Assembly: GCA_046719465.1 (NCBI GenBank)
Contig: JBDNCV010000021.1
Span: 1-35,746 of the forward strand
Source: JANWYT01 sp046719465
GTDB taxonomy: Bacteria > Chloroflexota > Anaerolineae > Aggregatilineales > Phototrophicaceae
Length of the DNA: 35,746 nucleotides
Reading direction: 5' to 3'
In this document: one piece after another, positions 24,765 through 31,872 of the stretch
How the letters are laid out: each line of letters starts with the position of its first letter
Position numbering within the stretch: position 1 is the first letter of the stretch
Notes under the pieces: generated by a model
What the model was told of the DNA's origin: nothing
Database searches by the model: none
Seen by the model: only the letters and a program-made list of their open reading frames with translations
Translations under genes and position numbers: made by a program

Positions 24765-26081
24765 ATGGCACTCCCTCCACCTAAACCGGCGGCCACCACC
24801 AACGGCAAGACCACGCCCCCGCCGCGCCCAGCCACCGTCCTCACGCCCGGCGATACGCCGCTGCGCGTGGAGACGAAATCCGCCCCGCCGGAGTATGATG
24901 CGTTCAAGGATCCGGCCCTGCTGAGCGCGTGGCGGCGCTTTTTGGACTATGACCGCGTGTCTACCAGCCAAAAGCGCACCTACCTGCGCATCCGCGAGTG
25001 GGTGATCTTGCTGTACTTTTTGGCGGCCTCAGGCGCGGTGCTGACAGCCATCCTGCAAGCCAGCGGCACGGCCAACGAGTTCGTGTTGGGCGTGATGCGC
25101 CTGCTGCTGGTGATCATGCCGCTGGTCAGCATCGGCCTCAACAACTATGCCAATCAATTCGCCAGCAGCACCGCGTGGATCGAGTATCGCGTCGGCGCGG
25201 AGACGATCCGCGAGAAGATTTACCTGTATCGACTCCGCGCGGGCGAGTTTGCGCCGCTGCCCAGCCTGCAAGACCGCCAGCGCAAGCTGCTGGAGATGGT
25301 CAACGAGGCCGACCGCCGCATTGACCGCGCCAACGCCACCCTGCCCTACATGCAGCCGCTGGACGTGGAGAAGCTGCCCGGCCAATCAGTGCCGGAGCGC
25401 GTGCGCCTCAAGACCGACACGCCCTTCACCATCCCGGGCGAGCGCTTCGACGACGGCTTCAGCCCGCTGAGCGTGGCCGACTATCTCTACCTGCGCATCC
25501 GCAATCAAGTGGACTGGTACACCCGCCGCATCGAGGGCGATTACAACTCGGTCAAGCTGGCGCGCCTGTTCGCGCTCATCATCGCGGGCACTGGCTCCGT
25601 CATTGCTGCGTTGGGCAATGGGCTGGAAGGGCTGGTGGCCATCACGACCGCGGCTGGGGTTGCCCTCACGATGAAGTCGGATTCGCGGATGTACGGCGCG
25701 ACCTACGCCACTTATCACCTGACGGCCAGCCGCCTGCGCAACGAGCTGAACCAGTGGGAAATCCTGACCCCTGAGCAGCAGCAGGACGACGAGATCGCCG
25801 CGGAGCTGGTGGCGCGGATGGAAAAAATCCTCTCGGATGAACGCGAGACGTGGCGCAGCAGCGCGATTGAGCTGCAAAACACTGCTGATCGCACCGTGAC
25901 CACCCACATCCGCACCGATGGCAACCCCATCGCCGCGGTGGCGCACCGCGCCAACTCGCTGGATGAGTATCCGGTGTTGGCAGGCAGGATCATAGAGCCG
26001 ACGTCCAACAGCGCCGCGCCTGCCAGCCCCGCCCTGCTCAACGCCGACGAGCCAGACGACGCTGCCCCACGCGCGTCCTAA
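24765..26081 (+). CDS. DUF4231/SLATT-like membrane protein, two copies
   Basis: The 438-aa protein appears to contain two related modules. Module 1 (about 60-170) has a two-helix hairpin (WVILLYFLAASGAVLTAIL, LLLVIMPLVSIGL) followed by WIEYRVGAETIREKIYLYRLRAGEF. Module 2 (about 245-360) has NQVDWYTRRIEGDYNSVKLARLFALIIAGTG, a second hairpin, then TYHLTASRLRNELNQWE. Helix pairs followed by a Trp/Tyr-Arg-rich helix are typical of DUF4231/SLATT proteins, a group proposed in comparative work to be membrane effectors linked to nucleotide signalling. The N-terminal 45 residues and C-terminal 70 are disordered. A TAAAAT box at 24726-24731 lies 33 nt upstream. No nucleotide synthase is adjacent. Confidence 0.75.
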   Translation: MALPPPKPAATTNGKTTPPPRPATVLTPGDTPLRVETKSAPPEYDAFKDPALLSAWRRFLDYDRVSTSQKRTYLRIREWVILLYFLAASGAVLTAILQASGTANEFVLGVMRLLLVIMPLVSIGLNNYANQFASSTAWIEYRVGAETIREKIYLYRLRAGEFAPLPSLQDRQRKLLEMVNEADRRIDRANATLPYMQPLDVEKLPGQSVPERVRLKTDTPFTIPGERFDDGFSPLSVADYLYLRIRNQVDWYTRRIEGDYNSVKLARLFALIIAGTGSVIAALGNGLEGLVAITTAAGVALTMKSDSRMYGATYATYHLTASRLRNELNQWEILTPEQQQDDEIAAELVARMEKILSDERETWRSSAIELQNTADRTVTTHIRTDGNPIAAVAHRANSLDEYPVLAGRIIEPTSNSAAPASPALLNADEPDDAAPRAS

Positions 26082-26325
26082 GCCGTAGAGAACGCTGCCG
26101 GACGCTCAAGCGTCCGGCGTGCAACCATGTGGGTGACGCCTAGCACAAGGGGTGAGGTGCAGGGGGTGAGGGGCATCAGACACTCCCCTCTCGGAAGGGA
26201 GTGCCTAAGCCGCAGCAGAAGGTGGACATGCGCCAGAGGCTAAAGCCTCTGGCTGGCGCGCGGGGGCTGAAGCCCCCTTCAGGGGGCGCGCTCTTGCCGG
26301 ATGCTTGAGCGTCCGGCGTTCAACA
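26082..26325 (+). repeat. Family A repeat, more than one unit
   Basis: The order is a partial ggacgctcaagcgtccgg palindrome, the gtgggtgacgcctagcacaa tail also seen near 14860, a tcagacactccc stem, gccagaggctaaagcctctggc, GCGCG-gggggctgaagccccc, and ccggatgcttgagcgtccgg. The cyclic order matches the other copies. It fills most of the 348-bp gap between the SLATT-like gene and the ArsR-type gene. Confidence 0.85.
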
Positions 26326-26338
26326 GCAAATTTGTTGA

Positions 26339-26367
26339 TTGACAAACCTGTTCCCTCATGTTACATT
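26339..26367 (+). promoter_or_regulatory. Promoter of the ArsR-type regulator gene
   Basis: A perfect TTGACA (26339-26344), a 17-nt spacer and TACATT (26362-26367). Transcription should begin near 26374, giving a leader of about 55 nt. Confidence 0.75.
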
Positions 26368-26386
26368 ATGCAAGAATTTGCATAAT
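26365..26386. promoter_or_regulatory. Candidate operator: 9-4-9 perfect inverted repeat
   Basis: attatgcaa (26365-26373) and ttgcataat (26378-26386) are exact reverse complements around gaat. The repeat overlaps the -10 box and the expected transcription start, where a dimeric repressor would block RNA polymerase. The encoded ArsR-type protein is the obvious candidate ligand. Confidence 0.8.
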
Positions 26387-26429
26387 TCGACTAAATCTTG
26401 CTGCTGCTGTACTGTTATGAGGTTCCTCT

Positions 26430-27533
26430 ATGCCAGATTGGGGCATTGCCCTTACCCCCGCTAAAACTGCTGACGTTCACTTTGCTGCTGCCCCGGTCCC
26501 CATCTTGCTGCACGCTATCCTCTTGATGAACATCGTCCGAGCTGACAACAACGACGCGCTGCCCGGCGTGACGCACACCCCGCGCAGCATCGCCCGTGCC
26601 TTGACCACAGAACAGCGCACCGACCTCAGCATGATGTACTGGTTGATCGGCGACCACCTGCTGTTTGATCATCAGCAGTTGGGCTTCCCTGAATTTCTCG
26701 ACACACTCGAACAGCTCGACGCGGTCGCGCTGCGCGATGACGCCATCGGTTGGATGCAGCACAAGGAAGGCTTCCGCGGGTGCGAGGCTGTCTTGAGCGA
26801 TTTCAGCGCCTATGAGGCGATCATTCAGCCGGTTTATGAAGAGAAATCCGAACTGCTGGGCGAGTATGACAGTGAGCTGCATCGGCAGCTGTGGGGGCTG
26901 CTGCAAGACCCGCTCAGCCTCAAGGCGCGCATCATCCACTTCCTGCGGTTTATGTGGTCACAATACCTGCGCGACGAGTGGAAGCACATCCAACCAACAG
27001 TGGTCGAATGCGTGGAGGCGTTCCGCCAGCAGGATTACAGTCGGCTCACCACAGCCGAGATCGTCGAGCACGTTACCCTGCGCGACTTGCAGCGCGAGGA
27101 GTTCTTCGCTAAGGAGATCCAAAACGCCAAGCACATCACCTTTATCCCGACGCCGTATCTCGGGCCGTATGTGACGTGGATGCACGACGAGGCCAGCGGG
27201 CGCGATCTAGTGTTCTTCGGCGTGCGCCAACCGCGCGATATCAGCCAGCGCAGCGCCCCGCTCAACCGCAACGAGCTGCTAATCTGGCTCAACGCGCTGG
27301 CGGATGAAACGCGCCTGCGCATGTTGGAAATGCTCACGCGCGAGGAGGAAATCTGCGCACAGGATTTCATCACAACGCTTGAGCTTTCTCAATCCAGCGC
27401 CAGCCGCCACCTGCGCCAGCTCACCGCCAGCGGCTATCTGACGGAGCGGCGGCGCGATGTCGCCAAGTGCTACAGCCTCAACCGTGAGCGCGTGGAGGAG
27501 ACCATCCGCGCCCTCCAGCAGCTTCTCGTTTGA
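26430..27533 (+). CDS. ArsR-type transcriptional regulator with large N-terminal domain
   Basis: The 367-aa protein has its winged HTH at the C-terminus (about 285-365: WLNALADETRLRMLEMLTREEEICAQDFITTLELSQSSASRHLRQLTASGYLTERRRDVAKCYSLN), the ArsR layout. The usual metal-binding Cys motif of ArsR/SmtB is absent from the recognition helix region. The N-terminal 280 residues are alpha/beta, lack signal or membrane segments, and likely form the sensory and dimerisation part; I do not recognise a ligand family. A strong promoter overlapping a perfect inverted repeat lies upstream, suggesting autoregulation. Its TGA stop overlaps a TTG start of the next gene, so the membrane protein is coupled to it. 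Confidence 0.88.
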   Translation: MPDWGIALTPAKTADVHFAAAPVPILLHAILLMNIVRADNNDALPGVTHTPRSIARALTTEQRTDLSMMYWLIGDHLLFDHQQLGFPEFLDTLEQLDAVALRDDAIGWMQHKEGFRGCEAVLSDFSAYEAIIQPVYEEKSELLGEYDSELHRQLWGLLQDPLSLKARIIHFLRFMWSQYLRDEWKHIQPTVVECVEAFRQQDYSRLTTAEIVEHVTLRDLQREEFFAKEIQNAKHITFIPTPYLGPYVTWMHDEASGRDLVFFGVRQPRDISQRSAPLNRNELLIWLNALADETRLRMLEMLTREEEICAQDFITTLELSQSSASRHLRQLTASGYLTERRRDVAKCYSLNRERVEETIRALQQLLV

Positions 27534-28087
27534 CTATGACGCAGATCCGCCGCTGGTTGTTGACGACGCGCGATCTGGGTTATCTCGGCCCAATCCGCGT
27601 CAGCATGGAGCGCAGCGCCTACGTGGGGCTGGGCATGGTGGCGCTGGTGATGTTCGTGGCCGCGCTGATGTGGTTAAACGGCACCGGCAGCGACCGGCTG
27701 ATGGGGGCGTTCTTGGCCACCATCGGCTACTACTTCAGTTTGATGGTGCACCACATGGGGCATTATCTGGCTGGGCTGTACGCGGGCTACCCGCTGGCGC
27801 GGCTGCACTTCTATGGGGTGCTGGCGCGCGATGTCTACCCCACGAACGAGCCAAAGCTGGCCGCCAATATCCACTTACGGCGGGCGTTGGGCGGCCCCAG
27901 CGCCAGCGTGCTGGCGGCGCTGGCCTGCCTGCTGCTGGTTGTCATCACCCCGGGCGGCATCCTGCGCTTCGTCTTCCTCACGGGGTTTTGGGTCAACCTG
28001 TTGATCTTCACGTTGGGGGCGCTCATCCCCGCGTTCGGCCTCGATGGTGATGTCATCCGCCGGTATTGGCCCCAACGCCGCGTTTAG
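27530..28087 (+). CDS. Membrane protein resembling an M50 (site-2) protease without catalytic Glu
   Basis: The 185-aa protein has about four hydrophobic helices. The second contains LMVHHMGHYLAGLYAG (residues 71-86), which lines up with the HELGH-LAA zinc motif of site-2 proteases: both metal His are kept (H74, H78) but the catalytic Glu is His75. A late segment, FGLDGDVIRR (about 172-181), parallels the LDG-D/G motif that supplies the third metal ligand. It may bind metal without cleaving peptides, or the likeness may be superficial. Start is TTG 27530 overlapping the ArsR-gene stop, or ATG 27536. It belongs with the ArsR-type regulator in one operon, and its stop overlaps that of the convergent sensor kinase. 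Confidence 0.7.
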   Translation: MTMTQIRRWLLTTRDLGYLGPIRVSMERSAYVGLGMVALVMFVAALMWLNGTGSDRLMGAFLATIGYYFSLMVHHMGHYLAGLYAGYPLARLHFYGVLARDVYPTNEPKLAANIHLRRALGGPSASVLAALACLLLVVITPGGILRFVFLTGFWVNLLIFTLGALIPAFGLDGDVIRRYWPQRRV

Positions 28088-31023
28088 GAGCGACTTTCGC
28101 GCTGCAAGCGGCGGTTGAGCGCAATCCGCACTTGCTCAACCAGCGCGTTGCCGCTCATTTGATGTTTGGCGAGGATTTGCGCGTCATAGTGAGCAAGTTT
28201 GCGTCGTTCGGCGGCGTTTAGCTCGCGACCAGTGGCAATCACCACTGGGATCTGCCGCGTTACCTCTGACTCGCGGATTTGGCGCAGCACCTCAAACCCG
28301 CTGATGTCGGGCATGATGATGTCCAGCACAATCAACGACGGGATGGCCGAGCGCAGCCAGCGCAGCGCTTCCTCGCCGCTGGCAACCGTCTCCACACGAT
28401 ATCCTTGCATCTCCAGCACTTCCTGCACGAGCATCCGGTGGCTGTTCTTGTCGTCAACGACCAGAATGGGCGCATCCTGCGCAATGCGCACCACGCGCGC
28501 AAGGCTGTCGAGCAGAGCTTGCTGGCTGAGCGGCTTGATGAGGTAATCCGCTGCGCCGAGGTAGAAGGCAGTGGTCTTTTTGTCGAGGATCGACATCACC
28601 ACCACGGGGATGTGGGTGCAGGCAGGCTCGGCTTTGAGCTGGCGCAGCAGCTCCCAGCCGTCTACGTCGGGCAGCATCACGTCGGTGAGGATGGCGGCGG
28701 GCTGCAAGCGGATGGCGTATTCTAACGCCTCGGCAGCGCTGCTCAAAGCCGAGACGCGATACCCCGCGCCAGAGAGGTAATCCTCCACAAGCTGAAGGGT
28801 GGCATCATCATCGTCGATCACCAGCACGAGCGGGCGGCTGTCGGTGTGTTCATGCAGCTCCTGCGTGATCGACGTCGCGCGCGGCAGCGGCAGCAGGACA
28901 TGGAAGGTGCTGCCGACATGCTCCACGCTGTCCACCCAGATGTGCCCCTCCTGCATCGTGATGAGCCGCTCAGTGATGCTCAAGCCCAGCCCTGTGCCTC
29001 CATACTCGCGCTGTGCCGAGCCATCCCCTTGATAGAACGCGTCGAAGATCACCCGCAGGTCGGACGCTTTGATGCCGATCCCTGTGTCCGCGACTTCGAT
29101 CAGCAGCCAACGTCCGTCGGCAGGGCGGATGTGCAGCGGCAGCGTCTTGCCGTCGATCAGCCCTTGTTTGACGCTGACGACACGGGCGCCAACGCGAATC
29201 GTGCCTGCCGAGGTGAACTTGAGGGCGTTGCTGAGCAGGTTGTTGAGGATCTGGGTGGTGCGCAGCGCGTCTAAGCGCATCGTTGGCAGGTTCTCGGCGA
29301 TGTCCAGCTCCAAGTGGAGGCCTTTGGCGCTCACGGCGGGCGCAAAGTTCACCAGCACGTCGTTGATCAGCGCAGCGATGTCTACTGTCACGGGGTCAAG
29401 GGTGAGCTGGCCTGCCTCAATCTTGGAGAGGTCGAGGATGTCGTTGATCAGCTCCAGCAAGCTGCGCCCGCTTTTGTGGACGCGCGCCAGCCGGTCAAGC
29501 TGGCGTTCGTTCAGCTCGCCGTAGGTTTGTGCCAGCAGCATCTCGGTGTAGCCGATGATGGCGTTTAGCGGGGTGCGCAGCTCATGGCTGACGTTGGCCA
29601 AAAACTCGCTCTTGAGCCGATTGGCGACCACCGCCTGCGCGTACAGCTCGGTGTTGCGCAGCGCCAGCGCAAGCTGCCCCGCGATGGCGTGCAGCATCTC
29701 ACAGTCGTCGATGGTGAAGACACGGCGCGCATCGCGCGAGTCGAGGCGCACGCTGCCGAGGATGTCGTCATAGGCGGTGAGGGGCGCGCATAAGCTAACC
29801 TTCGCCCCAACGCGATCATATGGGCTGGGCGGCTGATGCTCCGGCAGCAGCGTCAGCACATAGGCGGCCGTTGCGCGGCGCAGTTCTTCCTCGTAGGCTT
29901 CCCCCTCGGCTTCGGCAATGCTCACGCCAACCAGATCACCCGCCGGATATTCTGCCACCACCATGAAGCGATGCTCGTTGGGCTGGTAGCGGATCAGCGC
30001 CACGTGATCCACCCGGAACAGCTCATGCAGCAGGCGCAGGGCGCGGCGCAGCATCGCCTCGGTATCAAGCGACGACGTTAGAACAGTCGTCACCCGTTGG
30101 ATCGAATCTAACCGCCGCGCCCGCCGATCTGCTTGAATGGCCATCTGCTCGGCATGGTGATATTGGCGCGCGTTGTCCAGCGCAGGGCCTGCAAACTGCG
30201 CCAGCAGCAGCAGCTGTTCGAGGTCGTCCTCGCTGTAGCTGTAGGGCAGCGCCTGATCGACGCACAGCACCCCAATCACACGGGTCGAGACGACCAAAGG
30301 CAGCCCCATCCACGCGGCGGCAGCTTGCACAAAGGGCGGTTGCAAACCCCACGCGGGGTCGTCGCTGGTGTCGGCGATCAACAGCGGCAGCCCGCTGATC
30401 ACAATCTGCCCGAGCGGGCTGACGGGGTCAACATCGATCGTTTCGTTGAGCAGCCCGGGGTCATAGCCCACGTGCGCCGCAATCAGCAGGCGGTGGGTGG
30501 GCTGGCCGGGCAAGCACATGAACAAGATCAGGCGCTGATAGCCCACCAGCACCGCCACCTGTTCGATCAAGCGCTGATGAATCACCGAGGCCTGCAAGCT
30601 GCTGTGCAGCAGCCGCCCCATCTCGATCTGAATGCTGCCGCGCAGGGGTGGGTGTTCCGGTGGCTCACCGTTTAGCAGCGCTGTCTCGATCAGCCGCGCC
30701 AGCGGGGTCAACCATGCGGCCAAGCTGCTCGGCAGCACCAGCACCGCGTCGCCCATCGCGGCAGGCGTGCGCAAGCTGCAGGCGCTCACGTCCCCGACGA
30801 TGAGAGGCTGGCCGGGCTGGCTGAGGCTGAGGGCGGCGAGCGACGGCTCATGCAGGCCGAGGCTGTGCCATGCGGGGTTGAACGTGGTGCGCAGGGCAAT
30901 ACCAACTGAAGCGTGCGTCAGCGCTTCGAGGCGCTGATGCAGACGCTGCCACCAATCCGGCGCACCAGCGCGCTCTGCCAACAGATGGTTAAGCGCATCC
31001 CAATGTTCTAGTTCAAACGCCAT
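28084..31023 (-). CDS. Hybrid sensor histidine kinase, GAF-GAF-HisKA-HATPase-REC-REC
   Basis: The 979-aa soluble kinase has no membrane segment. Residues 135-290 and 305-460 are two GAF domains (LIEQVAVLVGYQRLILF; LHELFRVDHVALIRY). HisKA has SHELRTPLN with phospho-His480. HATPase shows the N box NLLSNALKF (N599), DTGIGI (646-651) and GGTGLGLSI (675-683). Two receivers follow: REC1 (732-845; DDDD, D781, K830) and REC2 (852-970; D901, K953), both with complete active sites. It is a phosphorelay sensor for a small cytosolic ligand or light. No DNA-binding output is attached, so phosphate must pass to a separate protein. ATG 31023 has no clear Shine-Dalgarno. Its stop overlaps that of the M50-like gene. 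Confidence 0.95.
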   Translation of the reverse strand: MAFELEHWDALNHLLAERAGAPDWWQRLHQRLEALTHASVGIALRTTFNPAWHSLGLHEPSLAALSLSQPGQPLIVGDVSACSLRTPAAMGDAVLVLPSSLAAWLTPLARLIETALLNGEPPEHPPLRGSIQIEMGRLLHSSLQASVIHQRLIEQVAVLVGYQRLILFMCLPGQPTHRLLIAAHVGYDPGLLNETIDVDPVSPLGQIVISGLPLLIADTSDDPAWGLQPPFVQAAAAWMGLPLVVSTRVIGVLCVDQALPYSYSEDDLEQLLLLAQFAGPALDNARQYHHAEQMAIQADRRARRLDSIQRVTTVLTSSLDTEAMLRRALRLLHELFRVDHVALIRYQPNEHRFMVVAEYPAGDLVGVSIAEAEGEAYEEELRRATAAYVLTLLPEHQPPSPYDRVGAKVSLCAPLTAYDDILGSVRLDSRDARRVFTIDDCEMLHAIAGQLALALRNTELYAQAVVANRLKSEFLANVSHELRTPLNAIIGYTEMLLAQTYGELNERQLDRLARVHKSGRSLLELINDILDLSKIEAGQLTLDPVTVDIAALINDVLVNFAPAVSAKGLHLELDIAENLPTMRLDALRTTQILNNLLSNALKFTSAGTIRVGARVVSVKQGLIDGKTLPLHIRPADGRWLLIEVADTGIGIKASDLRVIFDAFYQGDGSAQREYGGTGLGLSITERLITMQEGHIWVDSVEHVGSTFHVLLPLPRATSITQELHEHTDSRPLVLVIDDDDATLQLVEDYLSGAGYRVSALSSAAEALEYAIRLQPAAILTDVMLPDVDGWELLRQLKAEPACTHIPVVVMSILDKKTTAFYLGAADYLIKPLSQQALLDSLARVVRIAQDAPILVVDDKNSHRMLVQEVLEMQGYRVETVASGEEALRWLRSAIPSLIVLDIIMPDISGFEVLRQIRESEVTRQIPVVIATGRELNAAERRKLAHYDAQILAKHQMSGNALVEQVRIALNRRLQRESRS

Positions 31024-31107
31024 GATGCGTCCACTACAGAAGAAACTCTATACGCAACTATTATTGCACACTTTACGCTATCTAGCATGCGGTCACAAGA
31101 ATGGGGC

Positions 31108-31259
31108 GTGTCTAAACCTAAACAGATGGTGATGAGGCCTCACCCCTAAATCCCCTCTCCCGCAGAGAGGGGACTTTTGCCCCCTTCTCCCGTGGGAGAA
31201 GGGGGTTGGGGGATGAGGCCTTGTAACACCAATCGAACAAGACGAGATGACGCATCACC
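31108..31259 (-). repeat. Family B repeat, extended single-module copy
   Basis: This inverted copy is the cleanest extended example: flank gtgtctaaacctaaacag (31108-31125), the three-way-junction module (31131-31222) and flank ttgtaacaccaatcgaacaa ... gcatcacc. Both flanks match the copy at 14358-14701. It lies between the sensor kinase and MarR genes; the rest of this 375-bp gap (31024-31107 and 31260-31340) shows no gene. Confidence 0.9.
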
Positions 31260-31350
31260 GCGACCTCAGACACTCCCCGAGAATGAAGACCCGAGCAGAC
31301 ATCCAGAGACGGGGCCGCGCCATTCACCTGCCGGATTAGGCAATTGCCAC

Positions 31351-31369
31351 TATACTTACACAGAGTAAG
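31351..31369 (+). promoter_or_regulatory. -10 box and inverted repeat upstream of the MarR gene
   Basis: TATACT (31351-31356) is followed by a small inverted repeat, cttac-acaga-gtaag (31355-31369), that covers the expected start of transcription. This position suits autorepression by the MarR protein. The -35 is weak and the half-sites are only 5 bp. Confidence 0.45.
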
Positions 31370-31398
31370 CAACTGATTGCATTGAAGGCCAGTCTCAC

Positions 31399-31872
31399 TT
31401 GGACGAGCTGACTGAGGACATCCACACCTTTTGGAATTTGGCGTTTGAAGTCGTCAACCTGCTGGAGAAGCGCTTGTTCGTGTTCCTTGCGCAGCAGCAG
31501 CTCACGCCGCCGCAGTTCTTTGTCCTGCGCACCTTGATCGAACACGGCGGGCACTGCCGCATCGGGCAGATCGCAGAGGAGCACCACCTGACCAACGCCA
31601 CCATGACCGGCCTCATCAAGCGCATGGAAGCCGCCGATCCGCCGCTTGTGCAGCGCGTTCGCAGCGGGAGCGATGGCCGCAGCGTCGACGTGCATCTGAC
31701 ACCACACGGCGCAGAGCGCTTCGCGGCGGTGCAATCCACGCTCATGGAGCAGGCGGGCGCGGTGCTGCGCCTGCTGCCAGTGGAAGAACGCCGCGAAGCG
31801 ATGGAGAAGATCCGCTTCTACTTGCGCCTGCTCTCGGAGCAGTTCCCAGCCGAGGGTATCACGTCGGGCTGA
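31399..31872 (+). CDS. MarR-family transcriptional regulator
   Basis: The 157-aa protein has the MarR fold: an N-terminal dimerisation helix (1-30), a winged HTH with LTPPQFFVLRTLIEHGGHCRIGQIAEEHHLTNATMTGLIKRMEAA and a wing ending in RSGSDGRSVDVHLTPHGAERF (about 36-115), then C-terminal dimerisation helices. MarR proteins usually repress their own gene or a neighbour and release DNA on binding small phenolic or oxidant ligands. The start is TTG 31399, with GAAGG 10 nt upstream. A small inverted repeat overlaps the -10 region. The gene converges on the S9 peptidase gene and overlaps it by 14 nt. Confidence 0.92.
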   Translation: MDELTEDIHTFWNLAFEVVNLLEKRLFVFLAQQQLTPPQFFVLRTLIEHGGHCRIGQIAEEHHLTNATMTGLIKRMEAADPPLVQRVRSGSDGRSVDVHLTPHGAERFAAVQSTLMEQAGAVLRLLPVEERREAMEKIRFYLRLLSEQFPAEGITSG

